NCBI GenBank assembly: GCA_021811865.1
Contig: JAKAQB010000028.1
Location: forward strand, 1 to 41,009
Source of the DNA: Actinomycetes bacterium
Lineage (GTDB): Bacteria; Actinomycetota; Acidimicrobiia; Acidimicrobiales; Palsa-688
Length of the DNA stretch: 41,009 bases
Reading direction: 5' to 3'
Positions 7,993 through 16,664 of this stretch are shown here, piece after piece (within the stretch, counting starts at the first letter, position 1; each line of letters starts with the position of its first letter). Under the pieces are notes generated by a model. It was not told the DNA's origin. It saw nothing but the letters and a program-made list of their open reading frames with translations, and made no database searches. The translations under genes and the position numbers were made by a program.

Positions 7993-9180
7993 ATGCCTGG
8001 TTCGGTTGTCGTCGCCGGAGCCCGCACACCGATCGGCAAGCTCTCGGGGGCGCTCTCCCCGTTCCCGGCGGCGCAGCTCGGGGGGGTGGCCATCCGGGCA
8101 GCCCTCGAGCGGGCGGGAGTCGCCCCGGAGGCCGTCGACTACGTGATCATGGGTCAGGTGCTGCTCGCCGGCGCAGGGCAGGTGCCCGCCCGCCAGGCCG
8201 CCATCGCCGCCGGCATCCCGATGACGGTCCCGGCGACGGTCGTCGACAAGGTATGCCTCTCCGGCCTCAACGCCTTGTACCAGGCGGACCTGATGATCGC
8301 CGCCGGCGATGCCGAGGTCGTCGTCGCCGGCGGGATGGAGTCGATGACCAACGCCCCCCACCTGCTGCCTGGGGCGCGAGCCGGCTACCGCCTCGGGCAG
8401 GCGACGGTGGTCGACTCGATGCTCTACGACGGGCTGGAGGACGCCCGCAGCCACGAGGCCATGGGCCTCGACACCGAGCACTACCTGCCCCGGTTCCCGG
8501 CCATCTCCCGGGAACGCCAGGACGCCTTCGCCGCCCTCTCCCACGAGCGCGCCGCACGGGCGACCAAGGAAGGCCTGCTGGCGGAGGAGATCGTCCCTGT
8601 CCCGGTGCCCCAGCGGCGCGGCGACCCGGTCGTCGTAGAGACCGACGAAGGGATCCGCCCGGGGGCGACCGCCGAGTCGCTTGCGGGGCTGCGCCCCGCC
8701 TTCACCGCCGGCGGCTCGGTGACCGCCGGCAACGCCAGCCAGATCTCCGACGGCGCTTCCGCCCTGGTGGTGATGTCGCGTGCCGCCGCCGCCCGTTGGG
8801 GTGTCTCGCCCCTCGGCGAGGTCCTCGGTTACGGGATGGTCGCCGGGCCGGACACCAACCTGCTCACCCAGCCTTCGAGGGCGACCGCCAGGGCCTTGGA
8901 GCGGGCGGGGATAACGCTCGGCGCCGTCGACCTGTTCGAGTTCAACGAGGCGTTCGCGGCCGTCGCCCTCGGCGCCATCGACGACCTCGGCCTGCCCGAG
9001 GACGTGGTCAACGTCAACGGCGGAGCCGTGGCGCTCGGGCACCCCATCGGGGCGTCCGGCAACCGCCTGGCGCTGACCCTGCTGCACGAGCTGCGCCGGC
9101 GGGGCGGCGGGACCGGCGTCGCCGCCCTCTGCGGCGGCGGCGGCCAGGGCGACGCCGCCGTACTGCGTTCCCTGTCTTAG
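7993..9180 (+). CDS. Acetyl-CoA C-acetyltransferase (thiolase)
   Basis: This 395-residue thiolase condenses two acetyl-CoA or cleaves acetoacetyl-CoA/3-ketoacyl-CoA. The catalytic set is complete: nucleophile C88 in VDKVCLSGLNA, H350 in ALGHPIGASG, and C380 in ALCGGGGQGDA. NEAF near residue 317-320 is the usual fourth motif. A clear ribosome site GAGGAGG (7978-7984) sits 8 nt before ATG 7993. It is transcribed away from methylmalonyl-CoA epimerase, so the two may share control of short-chain acyl-CoA flow. Degradative and biosynthetic thiolases are not separable from sequence alone; the length (about 390) favours the biosynthetic acetoacetyl-CoA type. Confidence 0.93.
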   Translation: MPGSVVVAGARTPIGKLSGALSPFPAAQLGGVAIRAALERAGVAPEAVDYVIMGQVLLAGAGQVPARQAAIAAGIPMTVPATVVDKVCLSGLNALYQADLMIAAGDAEVVVAGGMESMTNAPHLLPGARAGYRLGQATVVDSMLYDGLEDARSHEAMGLDTEHYLPRFPAISRERQDAFAALSHERAARATKEGLLAEEIVPVPVPQRRGDPVVVETDEGIRPGATAESLAGLRPAFTAGGSVTAGNASQISDGASALVVMSRAAAARWGVSPLGEVLGYGMVAGPDTNLLTQPSRATARALERAGITLGAVDLFEFNEAFAAVALGAIDDLGLPEDVVNVNGGAVALGHPIGASGNRLALTLLHELRRRGGGTGVAALCGGGGQGDAAVLRSLS

Positions 9181-9241
9181 CGCTTCCCGCCGGGGCGCTG
9201 GCTGCTGCTCCACGGCGCCCCGGCCCACGCTCGCCCCCTCC

Positions 9242-9342
9242 CCCGCCGGCCCATGCCCCCCAGCCTCCCCCGCCGGCCCATGCCCCCCAGCCTCTCCCGC
9301 CGGCCCATGCCCCCCAGCCTCTCCCGCCGGCCCATGCTCGCC
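9242..9342. repeat. 27-bp tandem repeat (3.7 copies)
   Basis: Units beginning cccgccggcccatgcc start at 9242, 9269, 9296 and 9323, with an exact 27-bp period. They lie just after the thiolase stop. No spacers and no CRISPR features are present. Confidence 0.9.
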
Positions 9343-9402
9343 ACCCTCAGCCCTGACGGCGCCACTCTCAGCCCTGACGGCGCCACCCTCAGCCCTGAGC
9401 GG
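9340..9402. repeat. 21-bp tandem repeat (3 copies)
   Basis: Three 21-bp units of the type gccaccctcagccctgacgg follow the 27-bp array directly, at 9340, 9361 and 9382. The pair of arrays leads into the four-arm element at 9411. Confidence 0.9.
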
Positions 9403-9410
9403 ACGCCCCG

Positions 9411-9510
9411 CTGTCCTGTTCCGCGCGCACGAGAGACGACCGCGCGCACCGGCAGCGCTATTTCGCGGTGGATGCGCGCGGTTCGCCTAGCTGCGCGCGG
9501 TTCCGTCGGT
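9411..9510. repeat. Four-arm dyad element, family 2 copy A
   Basis: Two copies of CCGCGCGCA (9421-9429, 9440-9448) are followed by two of the reverse complement TGCGCGCGG (9473-9481, 9492-9500). A second copy at 29279-29378 has the same four arms with identical 19/33/19-nt steps, while the sequence between arms differs at about half of positions. It lies between the convergent 3' ends of the thiolase and recR. The arms could fold as nested or two-stem hairpins. Confidence 0.8.
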
Positions 9511-9602
9511 GTCCTGGCCGGATCGGCTCCTGATCAGGGGCGCAACAGGACTTATCCGCAGGACAAGCGGGACGATGGGGCGATCGTGGCCTCCGGAGCC
9601 GG

Positions 9603-9755
9603 ATGCTGTGTCGCGTGAGCTGCTCGCAGATGCCCCGGCTCCGGGAGGCGCTGAGGCGCCGCCTCGCGCGTCGCCACCTGGCACCCGGCCGGGGTTTCAA
9701 GGCCGGCACCGAGGACCTGCCCGTCGCGGCCATCGGCCGGCTCCGCCCCTACTGA
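9603..9755 (+). CDS. Small ORF of unknown function
   Basis: Fifty codons from ATG 9603 to TGA 9753-9755, ending just before the recR 3' end. The product is basic, with RLREALRRRLARRHLAPG followed by FKAGTEDLPVAAIGRLRPY. It has no ribosome site and no family I recognise. It could be a real small protein, the C-terminal scrap of a lost gene, or chance. The rest of the 9511-9602 stretch shows nothing. Confidence 0.2.
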   Translation: MLCRVSCSQMPRLREALRRRLARRHLAPGRGFKAGTEDLPVAAIGRLRPY

Positions 9756-9767
9756 CGCGAGGAGCCG

Positions 9768-10397
9768 TCAGGCGCCTACCTCGCGCCGGCCTTCCAAGGC
9801 CCGACCGAGAGTGAGCTCGTCGGTGTACTCGAGGTCCCCGCCGACCGGGAGTCCGCTGGCGATCTTCGTCACCCGTACGGGCAGGTCGTGGAGGAGCTTG
9901 GAGAGGTAGAGGGCGGTCGCATCGCCCTCGATGTTCTGGCTGAAGCAGAGGATCACCTCGGTGATCCTCTCCTCAGCGAGGCGGGTGAGGAGCTCGCGGA
10001 TGCGGAGCTGTTCGGGTCCGATGCCATCGATCGGGCTAATCGCACCCTGCAGGACGTGGTACCTGCCCCGGAAGTCGCGGGTCTTCTCGACGGCGACCAC
10101 GTTCTTGGGGTCCTCGACCACGCACAGCACGCTGGTGTCACGGCGATCGTCGCGGCAGATGTCGCACTCGGTGCTCGGGGCAGCCTCGGCGCCCGGCCGG
10201 TCGCTCTCGGCGATGTTGAAGCAGCGCCGGCACCACGACACCCGCGACTTGACCACGTTGATCGCCGAGGCCAACCGCAGCGCGTCCTGCTCCGGCAGCT
10301 TGAGTAGATGGAAAGCAATGCGCTGCGCCGACTTCGGCCCGATGCCGGGAAGGCGTCCGAGCTCGTCGATCAGGTCCTGGACGGCCGAGGAGTACAT
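9768..10397 (-). CDS. recR: Recombination protein RecR
   Basis: This 209-residue RecR works with RecF and RecO to load RecA on gapped DNA. It has the N-terminal HhH segment ([20 protein letters not shown]), the four-Cys zinc finger (C56, C59, C78, C81) and a Toprim domain ([10 protein letters not shown] to [15 protein letters not shown]). The C-terminal [20 protein letters not shown] is the family signature. It lies 5 bp after ybaB in the conserved dnaX-ybaB-recR order. Confidence 0.97.
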   Translation of the reverse strand: MYSSAVQDLIDELGRLPGIGPKSAQRIAFHLLKLPEQDALRLASAINVVKSRVSWCRRCFNIAESDRPGAEAAPSTECDICRDDRRDTSVLCVVEDPKNVVAVEKTRDFRGRYHVLQGAISPIDGIGPEQLRIRELLTRLAEERITEVILCFSQNIEGDATALYLSKLLHDLPVRVTKIASGLPVGGDLEYTDELTLGRALEGRREVGA

Positions 10398-10402
10398 CCC
10401 CC

Positions 10403-10738
10403 CTAGCCGCCGAGCAGACCCTCGAGGCCGCCGCCGAGGTCGACACCGCCGATCGCCTGGGCCTGCAACTGCTTGGCAGCCTCGACGAACCCCCGGAAGG
10501 CGGCGAGCACCAGGTCCTGCAGGGTGTCCACGTCTTCGGGGTCCACCGCCGAGGGGTCGATGGTCACCGCCCGGACCTGGAGGTCGCCGGTGCCGACGAC
10601 ACGCACCAGGCCGCCCCCGGCGACACCCTCGAGGACCTGGATGGTGGCCGCCTCCTGGGCGGCGCGGAGGCTGTCCTGAACCTGCCCGAGCTGCGAGAGC
10701 AGTGCGCTCAGGTCCGGCATCTCGCCGCTACCGCTCAC
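10403..10738 (-). CDS. YbaB/EbfC nucleoid-associated protein
   Basis: This 111-residue YbaB/EbfC protein is a small dimeric DNA-binding protein that coats the nucleoid. A Q/A-rich helix ([19 protein letters not shown]) precedes the beta-sheet segment with [22 protein letters not shown] and a C-terminal helix. The start codon overlaps the dnaX stop (ATGA), so it should be translationally coupled. A second ATG at residue 7 is possible. Placement between dnaX and recR is conserved across bacteria. Confidence 0.93.
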   Translation of the reverse strand: MSGSGEMPDLSALLSQLGQVQDSLRAAQEAATIQVLEGVAGGGLVRVVGTGDLQVRAVTIDPSAVDPEDVDTLQDLVLAAFRGFVEAAKQLQAQAIGGVDLGGGLEGLLGG

Positions 10739-12564
10739 GGGGTGACCTCCTCCGCGCCCGGGAACGCATCGAGCAGGCGCTGGTGGGGCGACACTACCGC
10801 CGGCCCGGCGTCCTCCAGGGACTCCAGGTCGTAGAGCGCGGCGTCGTCCTCGTCCGGCCCATCGGGGAGCGGCACCGAGGACTGCGGCGCAGCGGGAAGC
10901 GCCTGATCCTCCGTGATCAGCTCGAGGCCGACCGGGGCCCCGGTAGCAGAGACCAGGGCCGCCTCCACCTCGCCCCGCATCTCCTCCGCCCGGGTCAGCA
11001 GGCCGCGATCGGGCAGGGCGAAGGTGGCACGGCCGGCGCCGGCGGCGACGAACCTCCCCGCCGACCAGTACGCCTTGATGCGGCCCGGCAGCTGGGGCAA
11101 CACCCGGTCCGCCCAGAGCTTGGTGAGCTCGTCACGGGAGGGGCCGGCGGCCGGTGCCGGCGAAGGTGGCGCGGCGGCCGGTGCCTCGGGGGGCGCCGGC
11201 TCGGCTGGCGGTGGAGCCTGGGGCGCCGGCTCGGCGTGGCGACGGAGGCCACCGAGGGCAGGCTTGGCACCGGGCGGTGGCCCCGAACGGCGGGGCGGCG
11301 GGGGTGGTGGCTCCCGCAAGGAGGCCCGGGGGGGCGGGACCGCCGGCCGAGGACCGGGTGGTGGCTGGGTCGGTGGTGGCTGGGTCGGCGGGGCCGAGAC
11401 CGGCGGCGCGGTCGGCAGCAACGTCGGTGCGTCGCCTCGGCCGGCCGGCCGCTCCTCCAGACGCTCGATTCGACGGAGCAGGCCCTGCAGAGACGTATCC
11501 GCCTCCGGCGAGGCCAGCTGCACCAGGGCGGCTTCCAGTGTGACCCGAGGGTCGACGGCATCGCGGAGGTCGACGGCGGTCCGGCCGAGCACCTCGAGGG
11601 CACGCACGACACCTGCCCGCCCGAGCTGGCGCGCCTGGCGCTCCGCCTCGGTGGCTGCATCGTCGGCCAGCATCACCAGGCTCGGTGCCTGCTGGGCCAG
11701 GAAGCCGTTGCGCAGGTGCTCGATCAGGTCCGTCGCCAGCCGGCGGGGGTCACGGCCGGCGTGGACCGCCTCGGCGACGGCGACGAGCACCCGGCCGGGG
11801 TCGTGCTCGGCGAGGGCGTCCACGAGATCGGTCACCGCGTCCGTCTCGTCGTCGACCTCGCCAAGAGCCGCCACCTGATCGAGCACCGACAACGCGTCCC
11901 TGGCCGACCCGTGGCCCCGGCGGACCACGAGGTCGATGGCTTCGGGAGCCACCCCGAGGGAGGCGGCGTCGTTGACGTCGCGGAGCAGACCGGCGAGGAC
12001 GTCGGTGCCGAGGAGGTGGAACTCGTAGTGCTGGGTCCGGCTCCGGATCGTCTGCAGCACCTTCTGGGGATCGGTTGTCGCCAGCACGAACACGACGTGC
12101 GACGGAGGCTCCTCCAGCGTCTTCAGGAGTGCGCTGGCGGCCACGGGCGTCAGCTGGTGGACCTCGTCGACGATGTACACCTTCCAGCGGCCCGGGATGC
12201 CGAGGGCCACCCTCGACAGCAGGTCGCGCATCTCGTCGATCCCACGGTTGGAGGCGGCATCGAGCTCCTGGACGTCGAGGGACGATCCCTGCCGGATGGC
12301 GAGGCAGGAGCTGCACGTGCCATCCGGCTCGCCATCGACCGCGTCCTCGCAGTTGAGCGCCATGGCGAGGATACGGGCGGTCGAGGTCTTGCCCGTGCCC
12401 CGAGGTCCGCTGAAGAGGTAGGCGTGGGCGACCCGGCCCTCGCGCACGGCATTGCGCAGCGCCCTCGTGACGTGCCCCTGACCGCGCACGTCGGCGAAGC
12501 GCTGCGGGCGGAAGCGGCGGTACAGCGACTGGTACGGCTGCTCGGTGCCCTCGGGTTCGGTCAC
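10735..12564 (-). CDS. dnaX: DNA polymerase III subunit gamma/tau
   Basis: This 609-residue clamp-loader ATPase has Walker A GPRGTGKT (53-60), Walker B DEVH (133-136), the TTDP sensor region and RSRTQHYEF. The zinc site shows C72, C84 and C87, with D81 where most DnaX proteins have a fourth Cys. Domain III is followed by a long Pro/Ala-rich linker (about 395-480), then a tau-like C-terminal part. The linker is rich in PP runs and varies most in this family. GTG 12564 is chosen: it follows a G-rich site and leads at once into YQSLYRRFRPQRF. The longer in-frame start at 12651 would lie inside the SRP RNA. No internal frameshift site for a gamma form was found by eye. Confidence 0.95.
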   Translation of the reverse strand: MTEPEGTEQPYQSLYRRFRPQRFADVRGQGHVTRALRNAVREGRVAHAYLFSGPRGTGKTSTARILAMALNCEDAVDGEPDGTCSSCLAIRQGSSLDVQELDAASNRGIDEMRDLLSRVALGIPGRWKVYIVDEVHQLTPVAASALLKTLEEPPSHVVFVLATTDPQKVLQTIRSRTQHYEFHLLGTDVLAGLLRDVNDAASLGVAPEAIDLVVRRGHGSARDALSVLDQVAALGEVDDETDAVTDLVDALAEHDPGRVLVAVAEAVHAGRDPRRLATDLIEHLRNGFLAQQAPSLVMLADDAATEAERQARQLGRAGVVRALEVLGRTAVDLRDAVDPRVTLEAALVQLASPEADTSLQGLLRRIERLEERPAGRGDAPTLLPTAPPVSAPPTQPPPTQPPPGPRPAVPPPRASLREPPPPPPRRSGPPPGAKPALGGLRRHAEPAPQAPPPAEPAPPEAPAAAPPSPAPAAGPSRDELTKLWADRVLPQLPGRIKAYWSAGRFVAAGAGRATFALPDRGLLTRAEEMRGEVEAALVSATGAPVGLELITEDQALPAAPQSSVPLPDGPDEDDAALYDLESLEDAGPAVVSPHQRLLDAFPGAEEVTP

Positions 12565-12614
12565 CCCCCCAACCCTAGGGCTCGGGTGCGACCGCACGTG
12601 CCACCTCGCGCGCT

Positions 12615-12740
12615 GGAGCCCGGCGCGACGGTCAGGCGATCTGCGGCACACGAAGCGATCCGCTGAGGGCTGCTGCCGTCAGGCCCTGACCCGGTTCACG
12701 GTGCGACGTTGCGCAGGACCCGACCGCCGCGCCGGGCTCC
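12615..12740 (-). ncRNA. ffs: Signal recognition particle RNA (4.5S type)
   Basis: The minus strand here folds as a bacterial SRP RNA. The first and last 19 nt pair with a single mismatch (ends GGAGCCCGGCGCG and CGCGCCGGGCTCC), and two more base pairs extend to 12613-12742. The universally conserved domain IV lies at 12668-12691: GGTCAGG, a GCC/GGC stem capped by TGAC, then the AGCAGCC of the asymmetric loop. TGAC is a URRC-type tetraloop rather than the common GGAA. It sits directly upstream of dnaX and opposite tRNA-Ser, the neighbourhood known for SRP RNA in mycobacteria and bacilli. Exact ends are inferred from pairing. Confidence 0.85.
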
Positions 12741-12753
12741 AGGTCGCTCCGAC

Positions 12754-12763
12754 AGGATACTCT
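12754..12763. promoter_or_regulatory. Overlapping divergent -10 boxes for SRP RNA and tRNA-Ser
   Basis: On the minus strand TATCCT (12754-12759) lies 13 nt before the paired 5' end of the SRP RNA. On the plus strand TACTCT (12758-12763) lies 15 nt before tRNA-Ser. Both fit TANNNT and overlap by two bases, so only one could be melted at a time. No -35 elements are evident. Confidence 0.35.
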
Positions 12764-12778
12764 GATCAGCCGCAACCC

Positions 12779-12863
12779 GGAGGGGTGCGAGAGCGGCCGA
12801 ATCGGCACGATTGGAAATCGTGTGTCCTTCACGGGACCGTGGGTTCAAATCCCACCCTCTCCG
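12779..12863 (+). tRNA. tRNA-Ser (anticodon GGA)
   Basis: The acceptor stem GGAGGGG pairs with CCTCTCC (one G-T), and discriminator G follows. The anticodon arm is CACGA-TTGGAAA-TCGTG, giving anticodon GGA. A long variable arm (tgtccttcacgggacc region) marks a class II tRNA, and the T arm is GTGGG-TTCAAAT-CCCAC. The 3' CCA is not encoded. It reads UCC/UCU codons. Confidence 0.95.
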
Positions 12864-13058
12864 CCGCAAACCCGCCTGCCGGCGCAGTGCCGAGGAGGCC
12901 CCAACCTCCCGGCGCTGGGCGGGCTCGCCGTCACCCGAGCGGGACCGCCTGACGGCGGGTTCCGGCGGCGCGCCGGCGGGCGGCCGCCTCCCTGCTACGG
13001 TCCCCGCGCGACGGTCGGCGGGTGGCGGGTGACCGGCAACGAGGAAGGGGGCCGACGG

Positions 13059-16000
13059 ATGGGCTCAGACAGGCGGCACACGATGCCCAGACGCGCCCGT
13101 TGGGTGGCCCTCCTCGCCGCCGTCATGTCCTGCATGACGCCGAGCGGCGTGGCGGCAGCCCGGCCTGTCGCCGGCAGGGGCGCCACGGCGTGGCAGGCCA
13201 TCGCCCCGGCGCCGGCGCTGCCATTCGGCACCCGGCAGGTCGGTCAGGCGCGAGGCCAGGTATCGGGCGTCGTCGGCCTCCGTCCGAGGGACCCCGCCCT
13301 GCTCGCCCGGTTCGCAACGGCCGTGTCGACCCCCGGCAGCCCCGACTACCGCCGGTACCTGGCGCGAGGGGGCCTGCGGGCCGCATGGGGACCGACGCCG
13401 GGCGCCGTGCACGCCGTCGAGCACTACCTGACCAGCCGCGGCATCACCGTGCGGGCCGTCACCCGGGACGGCCTGCTCGTCGACTTCCGGGGGCCGGTGG
13501 CCGCCGTCGCCTCGGCGTTCCGCACGAGGCTTGCGACGTTCGCCGTGTCGGGCGGGCGGGAAGCGATCGCGAACATCTCGCCGGTCGCGCTCCCGGCAGC
13601 CGTCGCCGCCGACGTGGCGGGCGTGGTGGGCCTGGACGGCGTCGTCACGCCCGTGCCGGCGCTCATCCACGCCGGGACATCGGTCCGCCCCATGCGAGCC
13701 GCGTCCGCAGGCACCGCCGCCAGCGTGCCGGCGGCGTGCCCGGCTGCGGGCGCCGTCGCCCGCCAGCAGACCGGCTGGACCGACGCCCAACTGGCCGGCG
13801 CCTACGGCGTCGACCCGCTGCTGCGCTCGGGCGCCAACGGGGCCGGGCAGACCGTCGCCCTCTTCGAGCTGGAGCCGTACCTGCCTGCCGACATCCGGGC
13901 GTTCGACGCCTGCTACTTCGGGGCCGCCGCGGCCGCCTCCATGGCCTCCGCCGTCCACACCGTGCCCGTCGACGGCGGCAGCCCCGCAGGCCCCGGGGTC
14001 GGAGAAGCCGAGCTCGACATCGAGAACATCTCCGCCTTCGCCCCCGGCGCCGCCATCGACGTGTACGAGGCGCCGATGACCGCCGGCGGCTACCTCGACG
14101 AGTGGAACACGATCATCCAGAACGACACCGCCGCCACCATCAGCACCTCCTGGTCGATGGGGGCTTGCGAATCGCAGGTCGCCACCGCTGATCCCGGGCT
14201 GCAGCAGATCGAGAACACCCTCTTCGAGGAGGCGGCAGCGCAGGGCCAGACCATCCTCGCCGCCGCCGGGGACAGCGGCAGCGACTCCTGCGCCGCCGGG
14301 TCCAACGCACCCGTCGCCCCCTACCTGTCGGTCAGCGACCCGGCGTCGCAGCCCTACGTGACCGGTGTTGGAGGCACGTCGGTCACCAACGCGACCAATC
14401 CCCCCGCCGAACAGGCCTGGAATGACGGAGCAGGGGCCGGGGCCGGAGGGGGAGGGTTTTCGGCGATGTGGCCTGCTCCCGCATGGCAGCTGGACCGGGG
14501 CGTGCCCGGCGCCCTGCCGTCGCCCGGCGGCCGCCGGGAGGTGCCCGACGTCAGCGCCTCGGCCGACGAGTACCGGGGCATCACCATCTACCACGCCGGC
14601 GGGTGGACCACCGCCGGCGGGACGTCATCGGCCGCCCCGCTGTGGGCCGCCATGCTCGCCGACGCCGACTCCACGCCCGCCTGCCGCCTCGCCGGCAGCG
14701 TTGGCTTCGCCAACCCCGTCCTCTACTCGATCGCCTCCGTGCCGGCCGAGTACGCCGCCTCGTTCAACGACGTGACCGTCGGGAACAACGACGAGTACGG
14801 GGCCAACCACGGCCAGTTCGCCGCCGGGCGCGGCTACGACATGGCGACCGGCCTCGGGAGCCCCAGGCTCACCGGTCCCGGCGGTGGCCGCGGCCTCGCC
14901 TACTACCTCTGCCAGCCCCCCTCGACGGCCCGTCCGACGGTCAGCTCGATCACCCCGCAGGTGATCCCCGCCGCCGGCGGCGGACCCGTCACGCTCACCG
15001 TCACCGGGAGCCACTTCGAGGCCGCCGGCGCCCCTGACGTCGCCGGCGTGACCGTCGGGACCGGCCCGCCCACCCCCTCCACCGTCGTCAACGACTCGAC
15101 CCTGACCGTCGCCGCCCCCGCCCTCACCCCCGGCGACTACGACGTGACCGTCACCCTCGTCGGCGGCCAGACCAGCGCCGCCTCCGCCGCCGCCCGGCTG
15201 ACCGTCACCAACGACCCGAGCGGCAACGGGGCCTCGGTTCCCGTCGTCGCCGCCGTCTCGCCGTCGGGCGGCAACGAGGCGGGCGGCACCGTCGTGCACG
15301 TGTACGGGAGCGGCTTCACCGCCCTCGGCCAGGTGCCGGCGGTCACGATCGGCGGGGTCGCCGCGACCGTCCTGTCCGCCACCGACACCGAGCTCTCAGC
15401 GGTCGTCCCGCCGTTCGCGCCGGCGACCGCGTGCGCCACTCACACCGACCCGAGCACCGACGTGTGCCAGGCGCAGGTCCAGGTGTCCAACGGCTACGGC
15501 CCGAGCAGCGAGTCAACGATCCTCCCCGAGCTCTCGGGCCCCCTGCCCCCGCCCGGCAGCCCGGCGCCGGCCGGCACCGAGACGGCAGCGGCGCCCACCG
15601 AGTTCGACTACCTCCCCACCCCCGCCGTCACCGGCTTCACCTTCCTCAGCCCAGGTCAGCGCTACGCCAGCCAGGAGGGCTTCTCGTTCCTCGAGCAGGC
15701 CTCCAACCTCGTCCAGGTCAGCGGCACCGGCCTCGGGACCCTCGGATTGCAGTGGTTCGACGTGGGACGGCCCGGGACGGCCGCCGTCGTCGACGCCCAG
15801 ATCGTCTCCGACACCCCCACCCAGGTGGAGCTGGCCCTGCCGAGCATCCCGCTCAGGGCCGGGCAGGTCGACGACGAGCTGGCCGCCCAGACCCTCGCCA
15901 GCCCCAACCAGGGCAACCTCCGCTCCTGGATGGAGCCGAGCGCCGGCGTGCCGGTCACCTACGCCCCGGTCCCCACGCTGCGCTCCGTCACCACCCGGAG

Positions 16001-16664
16001 CGGCAAGCTCCTCGGCCCCGATTCCGGGGGGACGACGCTCACCGTGACGGGTAGGGCGTTGGAGGACGGACCGTTCGTGGCCTTCGCCAGCAGCACGGCC
16101 CCCACGACGGGCACGGACTACGGCGTCAGGCTCGACCCGAGCGCCCCGACCACGCGGCTGACCGTTGTCACGACCCCGCAGCTGGCAGGGTTGGACCACG
16201 TCGACGTGTGCACGGTCTCGGGCTGCGGCGGCGACCGGGAGTCCTGCGTGCCGGGGTTGTGCGTGGTGCAGCTCGGGATCGGCGGCGGGCCGGCGTTTGC
16301 GTTCTACCCCCCAGGCAAGCCGTCGGTGACCTCCATCTCTCCCCGGCGCGGGCCGGCGGGGACGATCGTGACGCTCACGGGCAGCAACCTGGCGTTGCCC
16401 GAGGAGGTCGTGTTGGGGGCGATCCACCTGCCGGCGGGACTGTTCGCCAACGGGTTCGACCCCAACACCGGCGTCACCGACACCAACGTCATCCAGGTGG
16501 TCATCCCCCCGTCCCTGCCGGTGGGGCGCCGGCTCGCCGTGCGGGTCGCCACCGCCGAGAGCGTGGCGACGCAGGCCCAGCCGCTCACGCCGCCCGTAAG
16601 CGGTGTGATGTTCACCAGGGTGGTGGTGCACCGCCGGCGGGGGCGGCGGTCCGTCAAGCCGTAG
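13059..16664 (+). CDS. Secreted S53 (sedolisin/kumamolisin-type) peptidase with IPT/TIG repeats
   Basis: This 1201-residue protein starts with a signal peptide (RRARWVALLAAVMSC then an Ala-rich end), followed by the sedolisin propeptide (about 45-205). The catalytic domain (about 235-640) shows the S53 residues E316 and D320 (GEAELDIEN), oxyanion D405 (AAAGDSGSDS) and nucleophile S523 (AGGTSSAAP). DMATGLGSP near its end belongs to the calcium site. Sedolisins are acid-active, pepstatin-insensitive endopeptidases. At least four IPT/TIG immunoglobulin-like repeats follow, opening with VSSITPQVIPAAGGG, VAAVSPSGGNEAGG, LRSVTTRSGKLLGP and VTSISPRRGPAGT. The tail is basic. ATG 13059 has a strong ribosome site (gaggaaggggg) 7 nt before it; the longer frame would cross tRNA-Ser. 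Confidence 0.9.
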   Translation: MGSDRRHTMPRRARWVALLAAVMSCMTPSGVAAARPVAGRGATAWQAIAPAPALPFGTRQVGQARGQVSGVVGLRPRDPALLARFATAVSTPGSPDYRRYLARGGLRAAWGPTPGAVHAVEHYLTSRGITVRAVTRDGLLVDFRGPVAAVASAFRTRLATFAVSGGREAIANISPVALPAAVAADVAGVVGLDGVVTPVPALIHAGTSVRPMRAASAGTAASVPAACPAAGAVARQQTGWTDAQLAGAYGVDPLLRSGANGAGQTVALFELEPYLPADIRAFDACYFGAAAAASMASAVHTVPVDGGSPAGPGVGEAELDIENISAFAPGAAIDVYEAPMTAGGYLDEWNTIIQNDTAATISTSWSMGACESQVATADPGLQQIENTLFEEAAAQGQTILAAAGDSGSDSCAAGSNAPVAPYLSVSDPASQPYVTGVGGTSVTNATNPPAEQAWNDGAGAGAGGGGFSAMWPAPAWQLDRGVPGALPSPGGRREVPDVSASADEYRGITIYHAGGWTTAGGTSSAAPLWAAMLADADSTPACRLAGSVGFANPVLYSIASVPAEYAASFNDVTVGNNDEYGANHGQFAAGRGYDMATGLGSPRLTGPGGGRGLAYYLCQPPSTARPTVSSITPQVIPAAGGGPVTLTVTGSHFEAAGAPDVAGVTVGTGPPTPSTVVNDSTLTVAAPALTPGDYDVTVTLVGGQTSAASAAARLTVTNDPSGNGASVPVVAAVSPSGGNEAGGTVVHVYGSGFTALGQVPAVTIGGVAATVLSATDTELSAVVPPFAPATACATHTDPSTDVCQAQVQVSNGYGPSSESTILPELSGPLPPPGSPAPAGTETAAAPTEFDYLPTPAVTGFTFLSPGQRYASQEGFSFLEQASNLVQVSGTGLGTLGLQWFDVGRPGTAAVVDAQIVSDTPTQVELALPSIPLRAGQVDDELAAQTLASPNQGNLRSWMEPSAGVPVTYAPVPTLRSVTTRSGKLLGPDSGGTTLTVTGRALEDGPFVAFASSTAPTTGTDYGVRLDPSAPTTRLTVVTTPQLAGLDHVDVCTVSGCGGDRESCVPGLCVVQLGIGGGPAFAFYPPGKPSVTSISPRRGPAGTIVTLTGSNLALPEEVVLGAIHLPAGLFANGFDPNTGVTDTNVIQVVIPPSLPVGRRLAVRVATAESVATQAQPLTPPVSGVMFTRVVVHRRRGRRSVKP

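Noticed and set aside
7543..9228. N-terminal extension of methionine aminopeptidase through the epimerase and thiolase
   Set aside because: The extension is antisense or out of frame to two clear genes and low in complexity; the SEC-C start at 7542 fits the family and the ATGA overlap.
9242..9402. Possible CRISPR array
   Set aside because: The units are directly adjacent with no unique spacers and no cas genes are present.
12565..12651. Upstream start for dnaX at 12651
   Set aside because: It would lie inside the paired SRP RNA and adds residues unlike DnaX; GTG 12564 leads straight into the conserved start.
12822..13058. Upstream extension of the S53 peptidase
   Set aside because: The frame runs into tRNA-Ser and precedes a good ribosome site and signal peptide at 13059.
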